Shown here piece after piece: positions 44,475 through 52,905 of a DNA stretch of 64,000 bases. Within the stretch, counting starts at the first letter, position 1. Every line of letters starts with the position of its first letter. Position numbers and translations under genes: made by a program. Under the pieces are notes generated by a model. The model was not told the origin of the DNA. It saw nothing but the letters and a program-made list of their open reading frames with translations, and made no database searches. This DNA comes from AC-37 sp036389295 (GTDB lineage: Bacteria > Actinomycetota > Thermoleophilia > Solirubrobacterales > Thermoleophilaceae): NCBI GenBank assembly GCA_036389295.1, contig DASVQB010000004.1:1-64000 (forward strand), given 5' to 3'.

Positions 44475-44553
44475 CGGCGGGCCACGGTATCAGCGGCCGC
44501 GGAGCGCTCTGGGCGGTGCGGGGCCGGTCCGCGGAGCGGCGACGGGCGCCGCG

Positions 44554-46125
44554 CTAGCGGCGCATCGCGGCGCGGAGCCGCTCGGTCCGCAGCGTCTTGC
44601 GCGAGCTGCGGTTGCGGGACTGGCCGCGGGCGTCCTTGCCGGCCATCCGGACGACGAGGTGCAGGCGGCTCCTGCGCGCCACAAGCGGGCGCAGGTGCCG
44701 CGGGATCCGGACGTGGACGGTCTTGCGGCCGCCCGGGCGGACCCTGACCTGCCGGCCGCCGAGGCGGACCTGGCGGCTCTTCGCCCCGCGGCCCCGGCGC
44801 CGCGGCGGCACCCGGGTGGTCAGCGTCACCTCTCCGGCGCAGGCGCGCTCGCCGGCCGGGCAGGTCACCGTGACCGGCGCCTTCCCCGACGGGGTGGCCG
44901 TGATCGTGCCCGGGCCCTCGATGACCGGCAGCGGGGCGGACGCGAGGTCGGGGGCCGCGACCGGCGCCGCGGTCGGCGCCGTCGGCTCCTGGGCCTCGTC
45001 GCCGCCGTAGGCGGCCATCGCGCCCTTGAAGGCGGCCCACGCCGGCTTGGGCGAGAAGTCGCGGTCGAGGATCCCGAACTGGCTCTCGCGGTCGGTCGGG
45101 TCGGTGCCCTTGTTGCGCAGGTTGTAGAGGATCGCCGCCTTCACGTAGCCCCACTTGCGGGCGATCGCGAAGCTGTGGTCGACGTAGGTCGCCTGCTTCT
45201 CGGCCGAGACGCACCAGCGGTCGCCGCTGCCGCAGGTCGAGAAGCCGAACTCGGTGAGCCAGAGGCCCTTGTCGCCGTCGCCGTGCCTGGCCATGATGTC
45301 GTGGATCCACGGCACGCCCGTGAGGAAGGTGTACTTGCGCCACTCGGGCTTCCAGCTGTCCTCGGGGTCGCGCCACTCGTTGTAGGGGTGGATCGAGATC
45401 CCGTCGAAGTGGTCCTTGATCCCCTCGTCGTAGAGCCGCTCGAGGAACTCGCCGTCGGAGAAGGCGAGCGCGCCGCCGAGCACGGTCAGCCCGGGCGACG
45501 CGGCCTTGGCGGCCGGGTAGGCGGCCTTCAGCATCGCGGCGTAGTCGGCGGCCGGGTCGGGCGAGCGCAGGAAGCCCTGGTCGGGGAGGTTCGGCTCGTT
45601 CCAGATCTCGAGGGCGGCGAGCTGCGAGCCCCAGCGGCGGGCGACGAACGCGACCGCGTCGGCGTAGTCGGCGGGGTTGCTCGGCGAGTAGCGGTCGACG
45701 CCGCGGTCCCACCACGCGCCGACGCAGCTCTGCCGCAGGTCGGTCGGGGCGGTCGACGCCCAGCACGGCGTGCTCCAGAGGTTCGCGATCACGTTCAGGC
45801 CCCGGGCGCGCGCGTCCTGGATGACGCTGTCCGTCTTGTCGATGAACCACTGGCTGTACTGGCCCTTGCGGTCCGTCTCGAGGCTCGACCACGAGAGGTC
45901 GATCCGGACGGCGTTCGCGCCCGCGTCCTGGAGCATGTCGAACTCGCGGTCGTAGACGGCCTTGTTCGAGCCGTTCCACATCGAGTGCGTCATCGCGCCG
46001 TGGAGCTGGCTGGAGGCGGCGCCGGCCGTCGCGGGCCAGGCCAGCGCGGCGATCGCGACGGCCGCGCACAGGACGACGCGCGCGAGACGTGCGAGGAGAC
46101 GGATGGAGGGCGGCGAGAGGGGCAC
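44554..46125 (-). CDS. Secreted glycoside hydrolase, clan GH-A type
   Basis: 523 residues. A signal peptide (about 1-36) precedes a TIM barrel. The acid/base Glu177 lies in LEIWNEPNLPD and the nucleophile Glu292 in LWLTEFGFST, as in GH5/GH39/GH51-like enzymes; cellulase-like. A C-terminal 100-residue beta domain (VTCPAGERACAGEVTL and repeats) with a basic end follows, perhaps for wall binding. Sitting among polysaccharide genes it may trim or release the polymer. The GTG start is a best guess. Confidence 0.85.
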   Translation of the reverse strand: MPLSPPSIRLLARLARVVLCAAVAIAALAWPATAGAASSQLHGAMTHSMWNGSNKAVYDREFDMLQDAGANAVRIDLSWSSLETDRKGQYSQWFIDKTDSVIQDARARGLNVIANLWSTPCWASTAPTDLRQSCVGAWWDRGVDRYSPSNPADYADAVAFVARRWGSQLAALEIWNEPNLPDQGFLRSPDPAADYAAMLKAAYPAAKAASPGLTVLGGALAFSDGEFLERLYDEGIKDHFDGISIHPYNEWRDPEDSWKPEWRKYTFLTGVPWIHDIMARHGDGDKGLWLTEFGFSTCGSGDRWCVSAEKQATYVDHSFAIARKWGYVKAAILYNLRNKGTDPTDRESQFGILDRDFSPKPAWAAFKGAMAAYGGDEAQEPTAPTAAPVAAPDLASAPLPVIEGPGTITATPSGKAPVTVTCPAGERACAGEVTLTTRVPPRRRGRGAKSRQVRLGGRQVRVRPGGRKTVHVRIPRHLRPLVARRSRLHLVVRMAGKDARGQSRNRSSRKTLRTERLRAAMRR

Positions 46126-46238
46126 CGGTTATGAAGAACGGCACCCCCGCGGGATCCGTTGAGCCGTGCCAATCGGCCTGGACATCTGTCGTAGGCGCCG
46201 GTCCGGAGGCGGCTGGTCGCGCGGTTACCATCGGCGTC

Positions 46239-47363
46239 GTGCCCCGCTGCCTCCTGGTGTTCGAGCCGCCCGACGGCGGCGTGGCCGAGAACGTGATGCG
46301 ACTGGCCGTGGGGATGCGCGAGCACGGCTGGGAGCCGTTCGTGGCGGGGCCGATGGAGGCGCTCTTCGACCCGCAGCTCGCCGCGGCCGGCGTGCCCCGG
46401 GCGCGGCTGCCGCTCGAGCGCGGCTACGGGCACCCGGCCCGCGACGCCCGGGCGCTCCGGCGGCTCGCCGGGATCATGGCCCGCGGGCGCTTCGACCTCG
46501 TACACGCTCACTCCGCGAAGGCCGGGGTGCTCGGCCGCATCGCGGCGCGCCTCACCGGCACGCCGTGCGTCTACAGCCCGCACTGCTTCCCGTTCGTCGG
46601 CCCGTGGGGGCTCGCGAGGCGGGCGTTCTCGACGGGCGTGGAGCGCGCGCTCGGCCCCGCCACCGACGCGATCCTCTGCGTGGCCGACCAGGAGCGCGGG
46701 CTCGCCCTCGAGAAGGGGCTCGCGCGCCCGGAGCGGCTCGCGGTGGTCCACAACGGGAGCCGGCCGTGCGAGACGGGGCTCGACCCGGACCCGGCGCTCG
46801 AGTCGATGCGGGCCGCCGGCCCGCTCGCGGCGACCATGGCCGTGCTGCGACCGCAGAAGGCGGTCCACGTGTTCCTGGAGGCGGCGCCGCTCGTGCTCGA
46901 GCGCGTGCCGGACGCGCAGCTCGCGGTGGTCGGCGACGGCGACCTGCGGGAGGAGCTCGAGCGCCGGGCCGGCGAGCTCGGGGTCGCCGACCGCGTCCGG
47001 TTCCTCCGGTTTCTGCCGCCGGCGTCGCGGCAGCTCGCGTCGGTGGACGTGTTCGTGCTGCCGTCCGCCTGGGAGGCGTTCCCGATCTCCGTGCTCGAGG
47101 CGATGGCGTGCGGCGTGCCGACGGTGGCCACCGACGTGGGAGGGACCGCCGAGGCGCTGGACGACGGCGTGACCGGCCTCTTGTGCCCGCCCGGCGACCC
47201 GCCCGCCCTGGCGGACCGGGTGGCGCGCCTGCTCGGCGACCCCTCCCTACGCGAGCGGATGGGGGAGGCGGCCCGGGCCCGCCACGCCTCCCTGTTCACG
47301 CTGGAGCGCATGGTGGCGGAGACGGTGGCGCTGTACGACGCGGTCCACGCGCGCGGCGGGTAG
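46239..47363 (+). CDS. Glycosyltransferase family 4-type
   Basis: 374 residues, GT-B fold. N-terminal part: LVFEPPDGGVAENVMRLA and DLVHAHSAKAGVLGRI. C-terminal nucleotide-sugar half: VLRPQKAVHVFLEAA, FVLPSAWEAFPISVLEAMACG with the conserved Glu, and GLLCPPGDPPALAD. The donor and acceptor are unknown. The GTG at 46239 lies 7 bases after TACCAT (46226-46231). It is the only plus-strand gene in this part and is divergent from the hydrolase. Confidence 0.92.
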   Translation: MPRCLLVFEPPDGGVAENVMRLAVGMREHGWEPFVAGPMEALFDPQLAAAGVPRARLPLERGYGHPARDARALRRLAGIMARGRFDLVHAHSAKAGVLGRIAARLTGTPCVYSPHCFPFVGPWGLARRAFSTGVERALGPATDAILCVADQERGLALEKGLARPERLAVVHNGSRPCETGLDPDPALESMRAAGPLAATMAVLRPQKAVHVFLEAAPLVLERVPDAQLAVVGDGDLREELERRAGELGVADRVRFLRFLPPASRQLASVDVFVLPSAWEAFPISVLEAMACGVPTVATDVGGTAEALDDGVTGLLCPPGDPPALADRVARLLGDPSLRERMGEAARARHASLFTLERMVAETVALYDAVHARGG

Positions 47364-47599
47364 GGCCGCGCCCGCGGGGCGTCCAGGGCGGCGCCGGCGG
47401 GGCGTCTAGCGCCGCGCCCCGCGGCGTCCAAGGCCGCGCCCGCGGGGCGCCGTCACCTTCCCGTGACACTCGTCGCCGTTCCGTGACGCACGGCCGCGGC
47501 TCGCCGGTCCACCGCGTCGCTTTTGGTCCGCTATGCGGACCGTAGATGACGCGGTGGCGGGGGAGGGGTTCGCGGAGCGTTACGGAAGACGCACGGGCG
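47364..47599. repeat. Gene-free tail with GCGGGGCGTC-type repeats and a short palindrome
   Basis: Three to four imperfect copies of a GCCGCGCCCGCGGGGCGTC unit follow the glycosyltransferase stop. A clean palindrome, GGTCCGC-TAT-GCGGACC, lies at 47525-47541. A direct repeat of GCGTTACGGRAGRCGCACG (R=A/G) at 47578-47615 covers the stop of the next gene. Together these may form a terminator for both converging genes. Confidence 0.5.
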
Positions 47600-49105
47600 T
47601 TACGGGAGGCGCACGCGCTCGACCTCGGCCCATGCCGCCTCGATGACCTCGTCGAGGGGGCGGCGGGCGTCGATCGCGACGAACCGGCGGTCGCCGGCCG
47701 CCTCCCGGTCGCGGGCGACGTCCTCGTAGAGCCGCTCCATGTCGGCGAGGACGCGCTCGTCCTGGTCGCCGGGCTTGCGGCGCGTCGCCGTGTCGGCGTC
47801 GAGCCGCAGCAGGAGGGCCAGGTCCGGTCGCGGGGCGGCGAGGCGGAGGAGGCGCTCCGCCAGCCGGTGGCGGCCGTAGCGGAGCCGGAGGTCGACCAGC
47901 GAGTCGGTCGCCCAGCGGTCGCAGACCACGGCCCGGCCGCCGCGCCTCGCCCGTGCGGTGCGCCGGAACGTGCGCGCGTTGACCGCGGCGACGACGACGA
48001 CCCAGGCGCGCGCGCTCGCGCCGCCGCGCGCACGCGTCTGCGGCGCGGCCTCCCCGCGCTCGCCCGCCGCGTCGGTTCGCGCGAGCCCGCCCGCCGCGGC
48101 CGTTCGCGCGTGCTCGGCCACGCGCTCGGCGTCCGCCGTCTCGTCCGAGCCTCCTTCGGGTCGCGCGGAGGCCGCCTCGGGCGGCCGCGCCCGCTCGCCG
48201 GCCGCCAGGGGGTCCGCCACCGTGCCGCGAGGTCGCAGGACCCGCTTCACGGGAGTCGCGATCCGGTCGAGCGTGCGGGTCTCGCCGGCCAGGCGCCCCC
48301 ACGCGGTCGTGGCGGGCGCTCCCGCGGCCTCCAGGCGGCCGGCCAGGGCGTGGGCGACCGTCGACTTGCCGGCTCCGTCCATGCCGCTGAGGGCGATCAG
48401 GAGGCCGCGCGCGCGTAGCGGGCCGCGCGCCCTCGGGGCAGGCGCCCCGCTCGCCCCCCACCGGGCCGGCGCCCCGCTCGCCCCGAGCCTCCCGGCCGCG
48501 CGGGTCCGCAGCGCGGCGCGGCCCGCCCGCGAGCGGAGCGCGACCGCGGCCGCCCGGCCGTAGGGGAGCCGGCCCCGGCGGGCGGCCGCCGACAGCCCCG
48601 CGGGATCGCCCACCAGCCGCGCGAGGGCCGGCTCGCCGAGCGAGGCCGCGAGGGCGTCGAGCCGCTCGCGCGCGCCGGGCACGCCGATCAGCGCCCGGAC
48701 CTTCGGCACGACCTTCTCGAGCGGCCGGCCGAGGACCGCGTCCGCCGCGAGCATCAGCAGCCGGTCCTCGGCCGAGAAGACGGGCGGCAGGCCCTCGCCG
48801 CGCTCCAGCCGCGACAGCGCTCCCGCGAGCGGCGGGTATCGGTCCGGCCACGCCGACGCGGGCATCGGGTCGATCCGGACCGCGTCCTTCGCGCCGGGAT
48901 CCACCCACAGGGTCCCGCCCGCCCCGTCCGGGCGCGGCTCGAGCCCGGACCTCGCCAAGAGGCGCGGAAGCTCGATCGCGGCCTCGGCGAGCACGACCAG
49001 GTCGACGTCCGACCCGCTCAGCTCGAAGCCGCGCAGCAGCACCACCCCGTCGCCGAGCGACCTGTGCACCTCCGCCAGCACGGAGCGGGTACGGGGTCCG
49101 TCCAC
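47600..49105 (-). CDS. Fusion of nucleotidyltransferase-like domain and thymidylate kinase-like domain
   Basis: 501 residues. The N-terminal half has the MNT/pol-beta-like motif GSDVD (31-35) in LSGSDVDLVVLAE, and a helical body. A P-loop kinase follows with SGMDGAGKSTVAHAL (about 240-252) and the thymidylate-kinase-like CDRWATDSLVDLRLRYG. Between them and the lid lies a low-complexity Arg/Ala/Glu insert of about 70 residues (about 290-360) unlike other kinases. Its natural substrate may be a sugar or lipid phosphate and not dTMP. The GTG at 49105 lies 8 bases after a minus-strand TACGGT box. Confidence 0.8.
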   Translation of the reverse strand: MDGPRTRSVLAEVHRSLGDGVVLLRGFELSGSDVDLVVLAEAAIELPRLLARSGLEPRPDGAGGTLWVDPGAKDAVRIDPMPASAWPDRYPPLAGALSRLERGEGLPPVFSAEDRLLMLAADAVLGRPLEKVVPKVRALIGVPGARERLDALAASLGEPALARLVGDPAGLSAAARRGRLPYGRAAAVALRSRAGRAALRTRAAGRLGASGAPARWGASGAPAPRARGPLRARGLLIALSGMDGAGKSTVAHALAGRLEAAGAPATTAWGRLAGETRTLDRIATPVKRVLRPRGTVADPLAAGERARPPEAASARPEGGSDETADAERVAEHARTAAAGGLARTDAAGERGEAAPQTRARGGASARAWVVVVAAVNARTFRRTARARRGGRAVVCDRWATDSLVDLRLRYGRHRLAERLLRLAAPRPDLALLLRLDADTATRRKPGDQDERVLADMERLYEDVARDREAAGDRRFVAIDARRPLDEVIEAAWAEVERVRLP

Positions 49106-49132
49106 CGCCGGGCACCGTATTGTCCTGGCACG
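49106..49132. promoter_or_regulatory. Overlapping back-to-back -10 boxes
   Basis: The minus strand reads TACGGT at 49119-49114 and the plus strand TATTGT at 49118-49123, sharing two bases. They serve the divergent genes starting at 49105 (8 bases away) and 49133 (9 bases away). RNA polymerase could hold only one at a time. Confidence 0.5.
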
Positions 49133-50254
49133 TTGGACGCACTCGTCACGGATGTGCACGCACGGGGCGCGCTGGCTGGACTCAGGGGGCTCGGGGAGGC
49201 CGGGCTGCGAGCAGGGGCCGTCGCGCCGTGTCGCACGGGCGCGGGGCTGTGGTCGCGGCACGCGCAGGTTCGCGTGCGCGCACCGGACTCGGTCGCCGAC
49301 CCGAGGGCGTTCGCGGCGAGGATCGTCGAGCTGGTGGCCGAGCACCGCCCGCGCGTCGTCTACCCGGGCCAGGAGGAGGCGCTGGAGGCGCTGCTGGCCG
49401 CGCGGGACGCCCTGCCGGACCCCGGGGTGCTTCCGTACCCCGACAACGACATCGTCCAGCGCGTGCGGAGCAAGTCCGACCTGCCCGAGCTGGCGAGCGG
49501 CTTCGGGCTCGCGGTCCCGGCCTCGCTCGCCGAGGCGACGGTCGGCGAGATCGTCGACTCCGCGCCGCGCGCGCCGTTCGTGGTCAAGCCGGTGCGGTCG
49601 GGCGGCGCCATGCCGTCGTCCCTCGTCGTCGACGACGGGGACGACCTCGCCGCGCTCGGCCGGGCCGTCCCGCGCGAGCAGCGCGTGGTCCTCCAGGAGC
49701 GGCTCGCCGGGCCGCTCGTCTCGCTGGCGCTCGTGGTCGCGCCGCGCGGTCGCGTCGTCGCGCGGTTCCAGCAGGTCGCCCGGCGGATCTGGCCGCCGAA
49801 GGCGGGCGTGAGCAGCCTCGCGGTCAGCGTCGCCCCGAACGACGAGCTCGTGGCGAGGTCCGCCGCGATGCTCGCCGACTGCGGCTTCTGGGGGTTCGTT
49901 CAGCTCCAGTTCATCGACGCGGCCTCGGGCCCGCGCCTGATCGACCTGAACCCGCGCTTCTACGGCTCGCTGCCGCTCGCGCTCGCGTGCGGCGCGAACC
50001 TGCCGGCGGCCTGGCACGCCGTGGCCGTCGGGGGCGACCTCCCGGCCCCCGCGCCCTACCGGGTCGGGGTCACCTTCCGCTGGCTCGAGGCCGACCTGCT
50101 GGCGGCCCTGCACCGGGAGCCGGGCGTGCTGATGCACCGCGCGCCGAGCCCGAGGGTCGGCGCGATCTGGAACCGCCGCGACCCCCTCCCCGCCCTCGCG
50201 TTCGCCTACACGGCGATCGAGGAGCGGGTGCGCAAGCGGCTGCCGGGCCTCTAG
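49133..50254 (+). CDS. ATP-grasp ligase (carboxylate-amine ligase-like)
   Basis: 373 residues. The start ALVTDVHARGALAGLRGLGEAG, central ATP-binding part (APFVVKPVRSGGAMPSS, VVLQERLAGP) and metal site LIDLNPRFYGSLPLAL are typical ATP-grasp. Family members join a carboxylate to an amine or thiol; in polysaccharide loci they often act on sugars or peptides. The TTG at 49133 was chosen because the fold starts there and a TATTGT box lies 9 bases upstream. A second ATP-grasp gene lies 6.2 kb away. Confidence 0.85.
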   Translation: MDALVTDVHARGALAGLRGLGEAGLRAGAVAPCRTGAGLWSRHAQVRVRAPDSVADPRAFAARIVELVAEHRPRVVYPGQEEALEALLAARDALPDPGVLPYPDNDIVQRVRSKSDLPELASGFGLAVPASLAEATVGEIVDSAPRAPFVVKPVRSGGAMPSSLVVDDGDDLAALGRAVPREQRVVLQERLAGPLVSLALVVAPRGRVVARFQQVARRIWPPKAGVSSLAVSVAPNDELVARSAAMLADCGFWGFVQLQFIDAASGPRLIDLNPRFYGSLPLALACGANLPAAWHAVAVGGDLPAPAPYRVGVTFRWLEADLLAALHREPGVLMHRAPSPRVGAIWNRRDPLPALAFAYTAIEERVRKRLPGL

Positions 50255-50260
50255 CCGCGC

Positions 50261-51802
50261 TCACGCGGCCGCGCGCCGACCCGGCGCGCGCCGCCGCGCG
50301 AGGTCGACGACGAAGCGGAGGTCGCCCGGGTCCACCACCCGGTCCACGGCCGCGTAGACGGCGAGGTACACGGCGACCCCGACGGCCGCCGCCACCGGCC
50401 ACGCCCCGCCGAGCAGGAGCAGCGGCACCGCCATGGCCGCCCCCGCCGCGGTCGGCGCCGCGAGCATCGAGACCCAGTCGACACGGCCCACGTCGAGCAG
50501 CGCGAGCCGGAACGCGATCGCCGCGTACACGACCATCGAGGCGAGCATCGCGAGCGCGGCGCCGACGTCGTCGAGCGGCGGCACCAGCGCGAAGTTCAGG
50601 CCGATGTTCACGGCCGCCGCGACGGCGACCGTCACGATCATCCGCCGCGGATGCTCGCGCGACAGCACCAGGACGCTGGACAGGACCATCACGCCGAACA
50701 GCACGACGACCGGCGCGAGCAGCCGCAGCGGGTCGGCCGCCGCCTCGAACTCGGCGCCGAAGAACAGCCGGCAGATCGGCTCCGCCAGCAGCCCGAGCGC
50801 GACCGCGATCGGCACGAGCAGCGCGAGGCACAGCTTCTGCGAGCGCTGGAACACCGAGGCGAGCGTCGGCGTCGTGTCCGGTCCCAGGTAGGTGTACATC
50901 GCGGTGAAGGCGCCGGTGAGCGCGACCACGATGAAGGTGGTCGAGTCGAGCAGTCGGTACGCCGACCCGTAGCGGCCGACCACGGCGTCGGTCGCGAGCG
51001 CGGCCAGGATCATCACGTCGGCGCGCGCGAGCACGAGCCCGAACAGGTCCTGCGTCGTGAACGGGAGCGAGCGCCTGCGCAGCTCGAGCCGCGGGGCCGG
51101 CGGCAGCGTCGCGCGCGGGCGCCCCACCCGGCGGACGAGCAGCCACGCCGACATGCCGACGCGGACCGCCGCGCCGACCGACCAGGCGGCCGCGACCTCC
51201 ACCACGCCGTAGCCCGCGAGCAGCAGGGCGATGCCGGCCGCCGCGGCCACGAGCCGCTGCGCGACGATCGTCGCGGCCACGAGCTCCCCGCGCTCGAACG
51301 CGTTGAACACGTTCATGAACGTCCGGGCGAGGGTGTCGAGGAACAGGCCCACGGTGAGGATCGCCACGGCCTGCCGGGTCTCGCTCGAGAGGTCGAGGAC
51401 GTTGACGAGCACCACGGAGGCCGCGACGATCGGTATCCCGCGCCAGAGCTTCAGGTAGACCGCGTTCGCGAACAGCTCGTCGAGCCGCCCGCGGTCGGCG
51501 GCGATCGCCCGCAGCAGGTACTGGTCGATGCCGAGCCCGACCGGCGTCATCGCGATCTCGCCCCACGCGAGCGCGAACACGAACACGCCGAAGCGGGCGT
51601 CGCCGACCTCGCGCGCCAGGATCGCGAGGAGCGCGAGCGAAGCGACCTTCCCGAGGATCTCGCCGCCCGCGCGGACGACGGTGTTCCGCGCCGCGCGCTC
51701 GCCGGCCTCGCGCGCCGCGCCGCCGCCGCCGCCCTCGCGGGCGGCGTCGCCGTCGCCCTCACGGGCCGCGCCGTCCGCCGGCGGTGTCCGAGGCTCGGCC
51801 AC
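50261..51802 (-). CDS. Polysaccharide flippase Wzx-like (MOP family), first copy
   Basis: 513 residues with a hydrophilic N-terminus (low-complexity about 1-40) and about 12-14 membrane segments. The RfbX/Wzx pattern is ARNTVVRAGGEILGKVASLALL at the start and GRYGSAYRLLDSTTFIV in the middle. YLGPDTTPTLASVFQRSQKL is shared with the second flippase. It flips lipid-linked repeat units outward. The GTG start follows the glycosyltransferase stop by 14 bases, in a run of same-strand genes. Confidence 0.9.
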   Translation of the reverse strand: MAEPRTPPADGAAREGDGDAAREGGGGGAAREAGERAARNTVVRAGGEILGKVASLALLAILAREVGDARFGVFVFALAWGEIAMTPVGLGIDQYLLRAIAADRGRLDELFANAVYLKLWRGIPIVAASVVLVNVLDLSSETRQAVAILTVGLFLDTLARTFMNVFNAFERGELVAATIVAQRLVAAAAGIALLLAGYGVVEVAAAWSVGAAVRVGMSAWLLVRRVGRPRATLPPAPRLELRRRSLPFTTQDLFGLVLARADVMILAALATDAVVGRYGSAYRLLDSTTFIVVALTGAFTAMYTYLGPDTTPTLASVFQRSQKLCLALLVPIAVALGLLAEPICRLFFGAEFEAAADPLRLLAPVVVLFGVMVLSSVLVLSREHPRRMIVTVAVAAAVNIGLNFALVPPLDDVGAALAMLASMVVYAAIAFRLALLDVGRVDWVSMLAAPTAAGAAMAVPLLLLGGAWPVAAAVGVAVYLAVYAAVDRVVDPGDLRFVVDLARRRAPGRRAAA

Positions 51803-51816
51803 GTCGCGGGCCGACC

Positions 51817-52905
51817 CTACCCCCGGGCCGAGGCGAGCAGTTCGAAGAGGCGCTTCGACGCCGTCTCGGGCGCGAAGCTCGCCCGCGCGAACTCCATCCC
51901 GGCGCGGCCGGTCGCGGCGGCCAGCTCGGGGTCGCGCAGGTACGGAGCGATGGCGCGCGCCAGGAGCTCGGGGTCGGCCTCGTCGACCAGCGTCCCGGTG
52001 CGGCCGTCGAGCACGCCCTCGGCGGTGCCGCCGGCGCGCGTCGCGACCACCGGCACGCCGGCCCAGCTCGCCTCGAGCATCGCGCCGCTCAGGCCCTCGA
52101 GGCCGAACCCCTCCTCGTCGCGGTAGGTCGCGTTGACGAACACGGTGAGCCGCGGGAGGACGTCGACCGGCCTCACGAAGCCCGGCATCTCGACCCGCTC
52201 GCCCAGGCCGGTCTCGTGGGCGAGCGCGCGCAGCCGGTCGGGGTAGTCGGGGTACTGCGGCTCGGGGGTGCCGGCGAGCACCACGCGGAGCGACGGGAAC
52301 TCCGGCGCGAGCAGGGCCGCGGCCCGCACGATCCGGTCCTGGCCCTTGTAAGGGACGAGCCGGGCCAGCGTGCCGATCGCGGGCTCTCCGCCGGCCGGCT
52401 CCGCGCGCAGGTCGCGCGGCAGCGCCAGCGGCGGCCCGACCACGCCGAGGTGGCGCACGCCCCGCATCGGCCCGAGCGCCACCGCCACCGCGTCGCTCAC
52501 CGTTATCACCCCGTCGACGGCCGCCGCCAGCGGCACCGGCAGGACGCTGTCCCACGAGAAGTCGACCTTGTGCCACACGATCGGCACCCCCTCCGCCCGC
52601 GCGCCCGCGACCGAGAGCAGGGCCGCCTTCTGGCCCACCGCCCACACCACGTCCGGCCGGCGCGAGCGGAGCAGCCGCCGCAGCCCGCGCGAGAAGCGGA
52701 CCGGCTCGCGCGGCCCCGGCCGCCCCTCGTACCCGCTCGCCGCCCAGGTCGGCACCCCGAGGTCGTCGAGCCGCTCGGCCAGCGGGCCGGGGCTCACGAG
52801 CAGCGCCTCGACGTCGAACCCCGGCGGCCGGTGCTCGACGAACGTGGCGGTGGCCAGCTCGGCGCCGCCGAGGCCGCCGTACGAGGAGACGACCAGGACC
52901 CTCAC
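51817..52905 (-). CDS. Glycosyltransferase family 4-type
   Basis: 362 residues, GT-B fold: VLVVSSYGGLGGAELATATFVE at the start, VWAVGQKAALLSVAGAR in the middle, and the donor half with ARLVPYKGQDRIVRAAALLA and EGLSGAMLEASWAGVPVVATRAGGTAEGV. The Glu is placed as in family 4. Sugar specificity is unknown. The GTG start overlaps the upstream flippase stop (GTGA). It sits between two flippase genes in one operon, so it probably builds the unit they export. Confidence 0.92.
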   Translation of the reverse strand: MRVLVVSSYGGLGGAELATATFVEHRPPGFDVEALLVSPGPLAERLDDLGVPTWAASGYEGRPGPREPVRFSRGLRRLLRSRRPDVVWAVGQKAALLSVAGARAEGVPIVWHKVDFSWDSVLPVPLAAAVDGVITVSDAVAVALGPMRGVRHLGVVGPPLALPRDLRAEPAGGEPAIGTLARLVPYKGQDRIVRAAALLAPEFPSLRVVLAGTPEPQYPDYPDRLRALAHETGLGERVEMPGFVRPVDVLPRLTVFVNATYRDEEGFGLEGLSGAMLEASWAGVPVVATRAGGTAEGVLDGRTGTLVDEADPELLARAIAPYLRDPELAAATGRAGMEFARASFAPETASKRLFELLASARG

